A stretch of 64,000 nt of DNA from Agrocybe praecox. Its lineage: Eukaryota; Basidiomycota; Agaricomycetes; Agaricales; Agrocybaceae. Under the pieces are notes generated by a model. It was not told the DNA's origin. It ran no database searches and worked only from the letters and a program-made list of their open reading frames with translations. A program made the position numbers and the translations under genes. Shown in pieces: positions 1-11,824 of this stretch. The stretch is taken from contig OZ024850.1 in the NCBI GenBank assembly GCA_964017145.1, positions 1,155,618 through 1,219,617 on the forward strand, written 5' to 3'. Each line of letters starts with the position of its first letter. Within the stretch, counting starts at the first letter, position 1.

Positions 1-295
1 CGTGGGGGGGTAAAGTGAAAAGCGGATGACCCAGTCACTCAAAAAGGCAATCAATTTATCTTACGACAGCCAGCTGGCTCAGAAGTGTCCTGGCCGACCA
101 ATTTAAAAGTCCAGCCTACGTAGAACACCAGAAACTCCGATACAGTGTGATCTAATAAAATATTCCAAAAATATTCAGCCCAACAGCATCGCTGCCCAGA
201 TTATACTGCCCAGATTCATAGAATACAATTGCGAAGTTTAAGTTTAATGAAAATACATTCTGAAATTTAATATTGCGGTTTACTTATAAAACCCC
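1..295. other. window edge, no gene seen
   Basis: This is the 3' flank of the first sedolisin gene, which is read on the minus strand. No reading frame or repeat that can be supported was found here. Confidence 0.5.
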
Positions 296-3109
296 TCATG
301 GAAGCGACTTCAGGGCACCAAGCAACCTCTCGAAGTTTGGTGTACCAACACCTGGAGCATTAGTATTAGTTAGGGCAAATGAAAAAACGAGATGAGAATT
401 GCGAACCTGTAACGGGATCCCAACCTGGAACGCTGTTTTTTAAACGTCAGCAAGGGCATTGCGAAAACAGAGGGAACATATTTACGCAGTAAAGCCTTGA
501 GTGCCGCATCCCCTATTGCCGCCCATCGTGATATCATTGAAGGCTGGTGCGAAAAGGGGATCATATATCTGCGAAGCAAAAACATTAAATAAGTCGTCAA
601 TGGCAAGGATTGAAAAGAAATCATACCAATGCGTTAATGAAACCGAGAGGACCCTTTCCAATGGCAAGTCGGGCATCATTGATGAGAGTTATCATCGATG
701 CGAAAACTGGGGCTGAGGCTGACGTGCCAAAGACAAGGCCAAACTGACCGTCGATCCCAATGACGTAGTTTGCCCTATACATACGACATCAATCAGACAT
801 CTGCATCATTTCAAGTATAATTGGGAAATATGGATAGTACCCGTTCGCAGACACGTCAGGGAATGCTCGAGCCTATGTCTCAAATCTCAGCTTTCATCCA
901 CTGATAACCAAGCAAAAAACATACATTTCCAGAGTTGTTGAATTGCCCAGGCAAAAATGGTGAGGGCGTAAGATGTGCTTTAACGTACGAGTTTACGGCA
1001 TTTGCTTGGTACGAGCTCATTCTGCATAAAGAAGTGAGGACAAAGAATTAACAGGAGAGGATAAAGTGAGCTGACGGGAATATATTCGAGAAGCCACCAC
1101 CTGAGAAGATGACTTGTTCACAGGCACCTTCGGGGTCGTTAACCGTAGAACCTGGGTTGATTTGTGTTGCCCCTACTGCGGTAACAAATGGACACGATGC
1201 CTGATAAATAAGTGTGAGGAAATGGGGCTCTTAGGGTTTGTAATGAAGTGGCGGCATACTGGGAATTCAGGATTAAACCTTGTTGAAGCAGTGGTACCTT
1301 CTGAGCCTAAGGAAGGATATATAAATGATAGATTCGGAAATGCACAGGCGTACTGACCATCAGCATTCAAACAAACGTTGTTGAATCCAGCGACGCCATC
1401 GTCTCCTGTACTATAGACAACTGTAGTACCCAACAGTCCGAGCTAAGAATAAAGAAAAGAAAGTCATTAGTGTTCATGAATCATGTAATACATTTACCCA
1501 AGAGGCTTACTTTGGCGTACTCGTTGCATTGCCTGGTTGCGTAATGCACTGAGGCAGTGGCCTCATCTTGTCCGTAGGAAATGGAAACAACGTTAGGTGG
1601 TTTGATGATTCCGCAAGATGCGGGGGCTAGATAATAGTTAGATTAAATGTAACCTCTTGACATTCGAGTTTCTTACATCCAGCAGCGTCAGGGTAGATTC
1701 CATCCTGAATAAACAATTAGTATGTGCATAACCAGACAGAAACCATAGAGGGAACACTGACCTGATCCGGGTCATCTCCTCCATCGAAGGTGCAGAAAGA
1801 ACCATCGATTGCATCGAGCCAATTGTCAAAGCCAGCACCTACATGCATATTATGAGACAATAATAGCATAAGTACAGAAAGGTGTACGTACCTTGTGAGA
1901 GGTCTCCCGTTTGAAGAAGAGTGACTTCCTGAGGTGCGGTCAAGCCCATAGCATATTCCAAGTCAAGATCACTCTCTCCGTTGAAATCGAAGCTTCTCGA
2001 AGTGTTTTGAACAACAGCTACACTGTGTATCAGAGTCGTGAATAAACGTGTAAAAAAGGTCCACTAACGAACCTCCATCTATGAGCACAGACTTGGGTCG
2101 GACCCCGACAGCACTAGGGGTGAAGTTTCTAGTATCCAACGTAAGAAAATAAAATAAAATTTAAGAAAATAAAATGTGGTTACTTGAAGAACAAGTCCAA
2201 ATCCCCGGGAAGGAATGCTTGAGGAGTAAATTCGACTGGAGAAACATCAATGAATAAAGCATACGAAAAGTTGTTCAGGGATACTCACCGATACCAAAGG
2301 AATTCTTATCAGTGGCAACAGGGGTATAGTTGATTTTGTATAATGCTCGAAGACAGTCAAGGGTGATCATTTTATCACAGTTGGCCAAGTTAGGAGTTAT
2401 TGCTGCAGCTTTGTCGAACTGACTGGATTTCTTCGGTCCGTTACCAGCAGTGGGCATTCCGAGACCACCAAATCGTTTGACCTTGGCATTGGCACCTATC
2501 CGGTGGTTGAATTGGACAGTGGGCTTGATTAAGTCAACGTGTCTCTGTACATGAGCTGGGACGGAATAGTTGTGGCATCCTAATCGTATCATTTTCAGTA
2601 ATGTACCCCACAAGATATAAATAGATGCTCAACATACCAATCTGTTCGGATCCTGTATCTGCGTGCGTGTAGACGTGGTATTCGGCCTTGAGAAGGTTCT
2701 CAACCTCGTCTACCGTGGCGTCAACGTGAATCCAGCCTTTGTTGCCCGAGAGGCGCAGCCGATCTTTGCCAATACCAGCACCAGCAAGCCAGTTCGTTAC
2801 AGTATCCACGGACTCCTTGCTCGGAGCGAATGTTTGTACGATCTCTTCCAGAGTATAATGTTGATTGAACTTGGGTGAACTGGGGTGAGAGACCGACATG
2901 AGCATATCTTCTAACTTGTCCAGGTTTTTCTGCGTTAAACCAAAGCGCATTGGAAGGATCCAGTCAGAATTTAATCGGCGGCTTTTTACCCAGTCGACGG
3001 GCTCCATAGCCCTCTTCTCGTGAAGGACATGGACAGTAGTAGAGGGAGAGGGTACAGCAACTACAACGCTCGAAAGCGCTGCTAGCAAAATAGGGAGGGT
3101 GAGGCGCAT
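296..3109 (-). CDS. TPP1: secreted tripeptidyl-peptidase (sedolisin, S53), multi-exon
   Basis: Secreted acid serine-carboxyl peptidase that should remove tripeptides from protein N-termini outside the cell. The start at 3109 opens a signal peptide (MRLTLPILLAALSS), followed by a Pro-kumamolisin prosegment (LPMRFGLTQKNLDKLEDML) ending near residue 160. Exon 1 stops at 2638, splicing EQIG to CHNYSVPAH. The catalytic Glu and Asp lie in GESDLDLEYAMGL, the oxyanion Asp in YSTGDDGVAG, and the catalytic Ser in FGTSASAP (about 735-760). The C-terminal exon ends GVGTPNFERLLGALKSLP with its stop at 296-298. About a dozen short introns are inferred; one follows VLIDGG, as in TPP4, while VIGIDG is uninterrupted. 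A TATAAATG lies at 3194-3201, about 88 bp before the ATG. All key residues are present, so the enzyme is probably active. Confidence 0.9.
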
Positions 3110-4112
3110 AGTATCGACTCAAGACTCGGATGCGAGCGCAAGGGAGGCCTACGATCGGTCGATGACTTGAAAGTCTGTCTGCTGGACATGCTGCATTTAT
3201 ACGCGACAAAGAACAAGACACCCCATTCTTGATTATTGAAGGTCCTATCGTAGCACATTGTTAATAGTATTCCTGCCAATCGGAGGGAGCAGAGCAGGTT
3301 ATTAAGACTGGCAGCCTGGTAGAAAGACCATCTGTGGCAGATAGGAAATCTGATTTGACGAGTCGTGCATATGCTCGACCAGAATCTTGGGAAACTTATC
3401 TAAAAATAGGTCAATACCTTCGGCTTGTTTATTACCTTTGGAATCGAAGAGTGAAGTGCCACCATCTCGCCCAGGTATTCGTTCCATCTCCTGTATCGGG
3501 AAATGAAGACTTCGAGCAGAGTTTGGGCGATCCGACCAGAATGAATCACCATCCATGGTAAGAAGTGGACTAGAAGCAACAACCGAGGCGTGCGATCACT
3601 AGATTCCCAAATGGATATTAGGTGGAAGCCGTACACAGAACGTACCACCCACCCCCTCATGTATGGCAAATATCCCGAGGGAGTACAAGGCATGCGTAAT
3701 AAATTTCACTATCAGCATGGACCTTGAGGTCGAACAAACATAAGGAGGTACTACTTGGTTCAAAGATGCCAACATGAGAACATCTGTTGAATCATTCCCG
3801 TTTGAAATAGACTGCAGACTTAGAAAATGTTGCCCGTACCTTTCTTAACAGGCACTCGAGATGACATATCGTGTATGCCTCCGACTCTCGGAGTTGCGTA
3901 TCACATCAGTAATCACTTCCCGGGGTTGACTAGTATTCGCTTTGACATCGTTTGAACTTATAATATTAAGCATTGTATTCATTTGAGTCGCCATGAGTTC
4001 GACAGGAATACAGAAAGGAGTCAGAACAGTACGAATCTGTAAAGGTATTTGAATCTGCATAACTTATGCAAGAAAGGGGACGTACACATCATTAGAGGGA
4101 GCCCGATTAAAG
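3110..4112. promoter_or_regulatory. intergenic region upstream of TPP1
   Basis: About 1 kb between TPP1 and the 3' end of the membrane-protein gene. It carries the TPP1 promoter, with a TATAAATG on the minus strand at 3194-3201 and a GATAAG site (CTTATC on the plus strand) at 3395-3400. Open frames of 70-97 codons on both strands here show no family resemblance and no splice-supported extension. Confidence 0.4.
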
Positions 4113-5600
4113 CTAACAATGTCTATTAGTTTCACCTTTCTCCCGCTCCCACCAAGCTCTCTCTTTCCTGAGACCCCTCTTGGTCAAAATTCGGCAACCT
4201 ATGGCACTGAGTCGCGCCCATATGAAAAGTTGTCCTAGAGTCCATGCAAAGGCGAAATTCAACGTAGCTGCCCAGGAAACTGCAGCGGTGACCCCACAGT
4301 AGAATGCAGCAGACACGGTCCAGTAAATCGTAAGATGCATCATCAATCTCCGAAAGGGTGGAGAAGCATTCCAGCTATTCGCGATGCAAGAAATTAGTTA
4401 GGTACGACAGCAGTAGATGCGGCTTACCGTTCGTGTAAAGCGCGTCGAAATTCTTTGCCGTGCTTAAAATCAACTGACGCCACATCCTCGATCACGTAAA
4501 ACACAGCAGGCTTCATCTTCGTTCCTGCTGGGTCGGAAGAGCACCAAAATGGTAGCCTGGGGCGGAAAAGAGATATGAAAAAGATACATCCCAGTGGACC
4601 AACAAGCATGACAGTCGACATAAGAAAGAAGTTGCTGGATCAAATGCGTTAGTGAATGCAAGAAAAGGTAAGATCAGGGACATATATACAAAAGAGGAAT
4701 GGCTGGTGCAATAGCAAGTGGAATCGCGAAAATCAAGAGAGCCACAGTGTATGCCCACATTGAAAAGTCGAGATGCCACCAGACATCATCTCCAAGAGGT
4801 CCATATGCACGTCTATGGCGGACAACTGTGTGCGTGTGCTGTCAATCAAGAGGGAAATTTGAGATAATGCGCTATGACTTACGTCGATATAAACGCAATG
4901 GTGAATCAAAACATGAGGATAATCCCAAAGCTCCAGAAGATATCCCTATGACAGTCTTCTTTGTCAGCTTCGTTACTGGAGACAAATGATCAACAACGAT
5001 GGCATAAACGGACGTATATTTGAACTCACAAGTTACGAGGGGGTAAAACAACACGACTGGAATGACCAAATTGCATATCAGGAGAAATAAGGCATAAAAA
5101 AATATGTATGTTCGATTGTAGGTGAAATGTAATTCCGGGAATACGGGTTCTCCTGTTGAAGTTTGAGTTGATGCTGGGGATTCCTTTATGTATGCGATTT
5201 GCTTTGACTTTTCTTCCAGGTCCTCCCCTTTGTCGGCCTTCCTCGATGCTGGAAGGGTAAAATTAACAGCTTTCGTCACGACCTCAGCTTCAAAGGGTTT
5301 GCGATGGTGGTCCATGAGTAATGTGTTGAAGAGGATTGTTTCTGTCGTCTCTTTCATCTCGTTAAAGTCTTTCAATGGACCACAACATAGGAACGAAAAT
5401 AGAAAAACCCCAACGATGATTTCATAGTGGCACAATGCTAGAGCCCCAACTCGGAACTGATAATTGCATAATGGATTCTCATCCCAGCAACCACATCACT
5501 CCATTTTTCACGTTCGTGTCTCCAGCCCCACTTGAAGTTGTAAAACTCCAGAGCATCGAGGCTTCCCGCGTCCCGCAGACCATCGGACGAAGCGTTTCAT
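4113..5600 (-). pseudogene. multi-pass membrane protein gene, apparently frameshifted near its 5' end
   Basis: Basidiomycete integral membrane protein of unknown function. The C-terminal two thirds read cleanly through introns: a segment with FLFSFLCCGP and a TM run (FFYALFLLICNLVIPVVLFY), then GISSGALGLSSCFD, then WWHLDFSMWAYTVALL, FFLMSTVMLVGPLGC, PRLPFWCSSDPAGTKMKPA and DVASVDFKHGKEFRRALHER, ending at ERAWWEREKGETNRHC with the stop at 4113-4115. Upstream, a conserved-looking stretch (LDALEFYNFKWGWRHERE through GMRIHYAIIS) is in a different frame from the following FRVGALALCHYEII. One extra base near 5457 would join them, and no usable intron lies between. No ATG-started frame leads into the 5' part either. 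It is therefore called a probable pseudogene; a sequencing or assembly indel is the main alternative. The 5' boundary is approximate. Confidence 0.6.
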
Positions 5601-6179
5601 GAATCTGCGTTGAGCAAAATCATTGCTTTCCAACAGGTTTTGTTTCGTATGTCAAGTCTTGAGCTGCAGAAGGAGCTTGCAGGTCATGGGGGGTTGCGCG
5701 TAATGAAGTGAGGATACAGTCTATCTTAGTCTTTGTTTGTTGGATTGGCAAACAACTGGCAAATGTTGGTATAGGTGAGTATCATGACGTCATGAGAACT
5801 TTACCGGCATTTACCGGCTGATTCCGTTGAGAATCGTGCCTTCGAACAACTTTAGAATTTAAATATTTAAATATTTAACACTAGTCATCACACCCTCCTC
5901 TGCGTGCCAGTTATACAAGCATTCGCAAGAGTATCCTACTTTTGTGCAAGACAATAAAATATCTAACGTATGTCTGTGTCAATCCTTGAATATGCTCCCA
6001 CAGGAGGACTCAGGATGATCACCATACTACATGTATATGTAGTAATCAAGTTTTGAGAAATGACGAAGAGATTGGATAGATCGACATTCATTGCTGAGCA
6101 CACGAATGTACACAAAAAATTACGGTCTACAAAGAACGAATTGGAAATTGGAAATGGTGCTGAAAGAAACCTTTGAAAG
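5601..6179. other. intergenic region, AT-rich
   Basis: No gene was recognised. It holds a 23 bp AT-only repeat of ATTTAA units at 5856-5878. It separates the 5' end of the membrane-protein gene from the 3' end of the next minus-strand gene. Some missing 5' sequence of the membrane-protein gene could lie in 5601-5790, but no convincing start was found. Confidence 0.4.
5856..5878. repeat. AT-rich tandem repeat
   Basis: Three copies of ATTTAA-type units form a self-complementary AT run. It is a simple repeat with no evidence of function. Confidence 0.6.
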
Positions 6180-7682
6180 CTAAGAAGATTCGAAAATTTT
6201 CATAGCTGACTCCGGCAAGCAGCTTTCGTCGTTGCTCCTCTTGTACACCTTCATTTCTCCTTCCATACAAACTAAGCTAAGCCGGCCATCTGCGCCATGC
6301 GCAATGACGATGCTCTTGATAATATCAAGCGCCTTTCTGAGTTTCTTCAAGTCGACTTGAGCGTCCTCTTCCACGGCCTGGAGCTGCTCGGACTGGAGTT
6401 TGCGTTTCTGGATGTCGACAAACCGTCCGCGCTGATGAACAGCCAGGAAATGGTGCGCAGTTTGCGAGAAGAAGAGTTGAGGATATGCTTCTTCCCAGTT
6501 GAACCCGTATTGCTTTATGGTCATTTGCGAACGCGTGGTAAGCTCTATCACGGATGTCGCTGAGACTTCAATTCCACCATCAAAGATACGTAGTTGATTG
6601 TTTCGCAAGGGAGACGCAGAGGCTGGACCTGGATTAGATTGAGCCAAGGATATGGAACTGAGCGAGTTCGTTATCTCAGACACAGAAGCAATGCTTCTGC
6701 GAGGATATTTCGCAACTGGAGGTATGCAAGCATCAACTTCAAACCGGACCACCATTTTGAGACCATTCAAGTCCTAAACAACGTAATTAGATGGAGTATT
6801 GGTAGCCGTTTCATGAATAATTTACTCACGTAGGTCACGATACGATGATGTCCAGTGCTCTCCTTACAACCTGGTGCAGGTTCAGTGGAGGCTTTTTCAA
6901 AACTAAATCCGTAGGTGCGTCCGTTGAATAATTCTCTTTTACGTTTTTCCCATCGATTCATCAAGACTGTTTTATTCCCAGCGAGTTGCAAGTCGATGCG
7001 GAAGTCTCGATCTGCCCCGGAAACCCATCTCATTAATTTCCTGAGACCATTTCTGTCTGTGACAATATCGACGGACGCCCAATCGAATTTGGGCCTCTTG
7101 TTGACTTCAACTTGTCTGTTGACCGCAGCGATGAGGGGCAAGAAGACTGCACGGGGCATTCTGTATCCATTTTGATCGACGTAGAAGATTCCCGTATCGG
7201 GAGGGACGTTATACGGAGTCGACCTGTTTTGCCATTGAGGAGGTGAGCCTACGATGAGTTAATCATCAGCCTAATTCATTACATTATTCGGTATACTGTC
7301 ACAGCTTACCAGGAACTAAGATAGTAGGAGAATCCCCCTTCAGCCAGTTATAGGATCCAATGTAAGTGCAATTCTTCACAGTGACTTTCTCTTGTTCAGG
7401 ATCTTCGCTAGGAATTGCAATGGTTTCCAAAGGTGTAACAAGAAGCCCGTCCATGATATCTAAGTCTGGCGGCAAAGTTTCGTGTGTTGCCCCTACCGAG
7501 TGCGCAGACAACGATGGACGATGGGAATATCGAGGTTTATCTTGTGTCGTATTCCTGCCACTAGGGGCCATGACCATGGAGCCACGCCAAGGAGATTGAT
7601 ATGTGGGAGTACTAGAGTTATTCTGCATGTTGCTCTTAGAGTCAGAAGGCGAAAACGAGATAGGCAGTCCAGAAAGTCGCAA
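6180..7682 (-). CDS. conserved fungal protein, often labelled geranylgeranyl pyrophosphate synthetase-like
   Basis: Three exons can be placed exactly: 7682-7310, 7248-6830 and 6773-6180 (stop 6180-6182). The splices restore SPTILVPG-SPPQWQN and HHRIVTY-DLNGLKMVVRFE. The core (PKFDWASVDIVTDRNGLRKL, FRIDLQLAGNKTVLMNRWE, GRTYGFSFEKAS, GHHRIVTY, VVRFEVDACIP) matches a widespread fungal family that databases frequently call geranylgeranyl pyrophosphate synthetase. I see no DDxxD prenyl-diphosphate motif, so that enzymatic name is doubtful and no biochemical role is claimed. The N-terminal 100 residues are polar and low in conservation. A TATATAAG on the minus strand at about 7710-7717 lies only about 30 bp before the first ATG, so the second Met at 7628 (MQNNSSTPTY) may be the true start. 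Confidence 0.75.
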
Positions 7683-8333
7683 CGCTTATATGGCCTTGCT
7701 GCTTGGGCGCTTATATACTGCGGCGTGTTGGAAAGTACCAGCGAATTCAGGTCAGGTGGTGCCATTCTGCATATAAAAAAGGGATTCCCCTGCTTTTCTA
7801 TTTTCATAAGCCAATGAGTAGCGGCTTCTATCTGGAAGCTCAGAAAGCATAAATTGAGGATAACACGGCAAAGAGGGCATCGTGATGAGGTAATACACGC
7901 ACCGGGCGAGCAATTATGGACAAAGGGGTTTTCCGGAAGATAGAATATTCCCCTGTTGAATGTTCCTCGGGAAACAGCCGTCCTATGGGTTTCTAATTGT
8001 GGCAGCTTTCAAGACTGGGAAAACCTCTGCATAAGCAATCATAGTGAATTGTTGCTGCTCGCTGCGGATTTGACGTAGACCATATTACACCCAATCAGCT
8101 CTCAAATTCAACATCATAGAAGCTTTCTAGGGGAGAGCTAAGAAACGTGTTCCCGAGGATGAAGAGTATGATGAGGAAGGGAAGAAACCCGTGATCAACA
8201 TGATTGATTTGAGCCAAATTCAAAATTGCAATAAATAATTTGAATCCCCGCTACAGTATCCTCTCTTATCTTATCCTTGCTTTCAACAGAATACACAGAA
8301 AAAAGTTTTACGAATAACAACGTAACAATACTT
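7683..8333. promoter_or_regulatory. intergenic region between TPP2 3' end and the preceding gene
   Basis: Holds the promoter of the minus-strand gene to its left (TATATAAG on the minus strand near 7710-7717). It also has two overlapping GATAAG motifs, read as CTTATCTTATC on the plus strand, near 8263-8275. No coding sequence was recognised. Confidence 0.4.
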
Positions 8334-11153
8334 TCATTGCAACACCAATTTCAAAAGTTTGGAGAGATTAGGTGTGCCAACACCTACAACGACACGTTAA
8401 TACACTGTTATGCATTATTGATACGTAAGTGCTTACCTGTAACTGGGTCCCATCCAGTCGTGCTTGAAACCGCCAAAGTTCAGGTAACCACGAAATGAAC
8501 AGTACAGAGAAAATGTATGCTCACGCAGTGAATCCAGGAGTACCTGTTGGCAGATGTTAAGTAAGTAAGAAAACAATGATGCCAGGGGATACCACATACC
8601 ACATCCTTGATTGCCGCCTGAAGTGATATCGTTGAAGGCAGACTTGAACTTGTCAGAGTAGAGCTACCAAGAGGTTCGATCAAAATTTAGGCACAAACAG
8701 TTGAAATTCTTACTAATGGGTTCAAAAATCCTACAGGGTTTTTTCCATTGGCGATGAGAGCATCGTTCAGTAAAGTAAAGATGGATCCAACAACAGGAGA
8801 GGAGGCCGATGTCCCGAAAACAAGCGCGAACTCGCCGTCAATACCTTCGAAGTCTGATGATTACCTTGACCAGATTTGACATATTCATAGTTCTTACCAA
8901 TAACAAAATTTGCCCTGCATAATGTTAGGCATGGTTTGTTACAAGGATACAAGATCCACTCACCCGTTTGCTGAGACATCGGGAAATGCACGAGCCTAAA
9001 AAAAAATAAGTCTGCAACCAAGATGTAGACTATTTCAAACTCACATTTCCACTATTATTGAACTCTCCATTCGTGAAAGGAGGCGGATGGTTTGTCAGGA
9101 ATGAATTTACTGCATCTTTCTGGAAGGAAGGGAGTCTGGTCTTGGAAATTAGCACTGCTAACTATGTACGATTTTGACATTCTAAGTTCCCTAGCCCAAA
9201 CTCACGAGAAGATATTAGAGAAACCCCCTCCAGAAAAGATGACTTGTTCGCAAGCACCCTCAGGATCATTGACAGTAGATCCTGGGTTTATCTGTGTAGC
9301 ACCAACTGCGGTCACGAAAGGACACGATGCCTTAAAACGTGAAAGATTATAAGTTCAATGCGACGTCTGTCGAAATAAAGTGCACAAACGTACCGGGAAA
9401 CCAGGGTTGAAGACGGCACCATCAAAGACAGGTTGGTCTGCAAAATAGATATGTCAAAAATTGTACCCGCCATGTGAAGAGAGGGAAAACTTGTATTCTG
9501 GTACGTACGCTGCGCATCCAGGCATACACCCCCGTTCCCAGCCACACCATTGTCTCCGCTGCTGTGGAACACCGTGGTTCCCATCATACCAAGCTATAGG
9601 ATGATCATGAGAAATGATGACGCTGCGGGAAGCCAGGACGGTTTACTTTGGCATACTCATGGCACTGCCTTTTCGCAAAAGCAGGAGTGACAGTAGATTC
9701 GTCTTGAAGAAAAGATACGGACACAGTATGTGGAGGAGAGACAATACCGCAAGATTCGGGCCCTAAAAAGACGTCGGTAAGAAGCAATTGCCGGGGGGGA
9801 GGAGTTCTGCTACCTGTGAAACCTCCGGGAAGTGGGTCCGGATAAATACCGTCCTGAGTGGGATCGTCGCCCCCTTCGAATGTGCAAAAGGATGCATCGA
9901 CGGCGTCAAGCCAGTTATCAAAGGAACCGCCTAGAATGGGGTTGATTAGGGCGTTTAACATCAATGATAACGGTTTGGTCACCTTCGACAGTATCTCCGG
10001 TTTGTAGAAGAGTAATTGGTTGAGGATTGGTCAAGGACATTGAGTATTGCAAGTCAAGATCGCTTTCGCCATTGGTATCAAAACTTTGGTCGTCTGTAAG
10101 GACTACAGCACCGTCGATCAGGACAGGTATTGGGCGAGCACCAACTTGACTTTGGGAAAAGTTTCTAAAAAAATTAAATAAGCATACATCTCGTAGAGTG
10201 ATCTAAAATCATTATGCACCCAAAGAAAAGGTCGAGGTCAGTAGCAAGGAACGACTGAGGAGTGAACTCGACTAAGCGTGCCGGAAAATATTAAGCGACC
10301 TGATCGATCCTCAGACGGATTGATACAAAAATAAACACACCTATTCCAAAACTATTTTTGTCAGTCGCTACCGGTTTATAGGCAATGGAATAAAGAGCTC
10401 GCAAACAGTTGGGCGTAATGAATTGATCACAGGTTGCCAGGGATGGGGTGAACGTGATTTTACCAGCAGCCTTCTTCGGTCCATTAAAAATCGAAGGGGT
10501 ACCAAGGTTCTTCCCTGTACGTCTTTGTAGGTTATTGGGCCCACGTTGATGATGATGCTTGAAGTGAACGGTTGGCTTGATCAGATCGATATGTTCCTTG
10601 ACGTGGGCAGGGACAGAATAGTTGTGGCAACCTGGGAATTGTAAGATAGGGTCATAACTTAAAATCGTATAGTCATACCAATCTGTTCGCTGCCTGATGA
10701 ATGTGTGTAAACGTGATATTCCGTCTTCAGAATGCCTTCTGCCTCAGCTACAGTAGCATCGACATGGATCCATGCTTTATTGCCGGCCAAACGCAACCTT
10801 TCACGCGAAATCCCGGAATCAACGAGCCAATCCATGACTGCACCGATAGACTCGGCGCTGGGAGCAAAGGTTTCTACAATTTGTGCAGGAGTATAGTGTT
10901 GACCGTACTTAGGTGACTCGGGATGCGAGACTTCCAGAAGTAATTCTTCTACACGGTGCATGTTCTGCTGGACAAGACCAAATCGCATAGGAAGAACCTT
11001 ATGCGATTCAAGCCGACGACTCTGGGACCAGTCGAGGACATGAGGTTCTACAGCGCGTTTCTCGTGTAATACGTGGTGTGAACGAGGAGATGGTACAGCA
11101 TTGGCGCAAGTCCACAGAAGAGACCCCAGCACGAACGAAGCGGCCAAGTGCAT
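8334..11153 (-). CDS. TPP2: secreted tripeptidyl-peptidase (sedolisin, S53), multi-exon
   Basis: Second S53 peptidase on the minus strand. The ATG at 11153 starts a signal peptide (MHLAASFVLGSLLWTCANA), then the prosegment with LPMRFGLVQQNMHRVEELL and VSHPESPKYGQHYT. The catalytic Glu and Asp lie in GESDLDLQYSM, the oxyanion Asp in HSSGDNGVAG, and the Ser in FGTSASSP (about 8795-8815). The end is GVGTPNLSKLLKLVLQ, stop 8334-8336. Two intron features differ from TPP1 and TPP4: VLIDGAVVLTDD reads through without an intron, and an intron splits the codon before IDGEFALVFGTS. Both features are shared with TPP3. The prosegment is also closest to TPP3 (FGLVQQN, ESPKYGQHYT). All catalytic residues are present, so it is probably functional. 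Confidence 0.9.
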
Positions 11154-11824
11154 CGAAAAAGAGAGAGCTCGATAGGCTCGAGGCTATAGCATGAAGAACG
11201 TGTATTCGTCCTTTAAAACTATTCGAGAGAATGGTCGTGCGAGTGCTGATAGATCATCAATGTCGCCGCCAGTACCGTTCTTCCAAGTATACCCTCCTGT
11301 CATCGTTTCTCGAGAAAACTGACGAAGAAATGGCACCATACAAGCGAGGATTTTGAAAATAGGAGGTATTCATGTATCTCCTGGGGAAATGACACTATTA
11401 ATATCAATAAGACGGATTGCTGTTGAATGTTGTAGATTGACACGCAGTTTTAGATACTTGCCGAGCTCTTGTGGCAAACACATTTTAGGACAACCGAAAC
11501 GCCTCCTGACCCTCAGATGAGTGCCAGACAGCCAATGTTTTTTTGTAGATCAAAGAATTCCGCCTTTCAGATGGACGGATAGCATAACGCAACAAAATGA
11601 TAACCAGATTCTGATAAGTTGGTGAGAATGTAACGTCGAGAACTATACACAGAAGTGAGTCAGTCTCACGACGATTGAGGGTTATAATTAAACACCACAT
11701 CAAGAGGTCATAGAATATTCCAATATTCGGCACATGGTTCATCAAACAAACTTCATGAATTGGATAGTTGAATACTTGCATTCGATGTCCTTGATGTTTC
11801 CGCAGCAGGACTCCTTAAATTTGA
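11154..11824. promoter_or_regulatory. intergenic region upstream of TPP2
   Basis: Between the TPP2 start and the 3' end of HIS1. It contains a GATAAG motif at 11613-11618. A small open frame (11485-11781, minus) shows no family motif and is not accepted as a gene. Confidence 0.4.

Noticed and set aside
3302..3693. Minus-strand frames of 84-97 codons, one with a hydrophobic stretch (RLLLLVHFLPWMVIHSG)
   Set aside because: No splice-supported continuation; the nearby membrane-protein gene ends cleanly at 4113 and does not need them.
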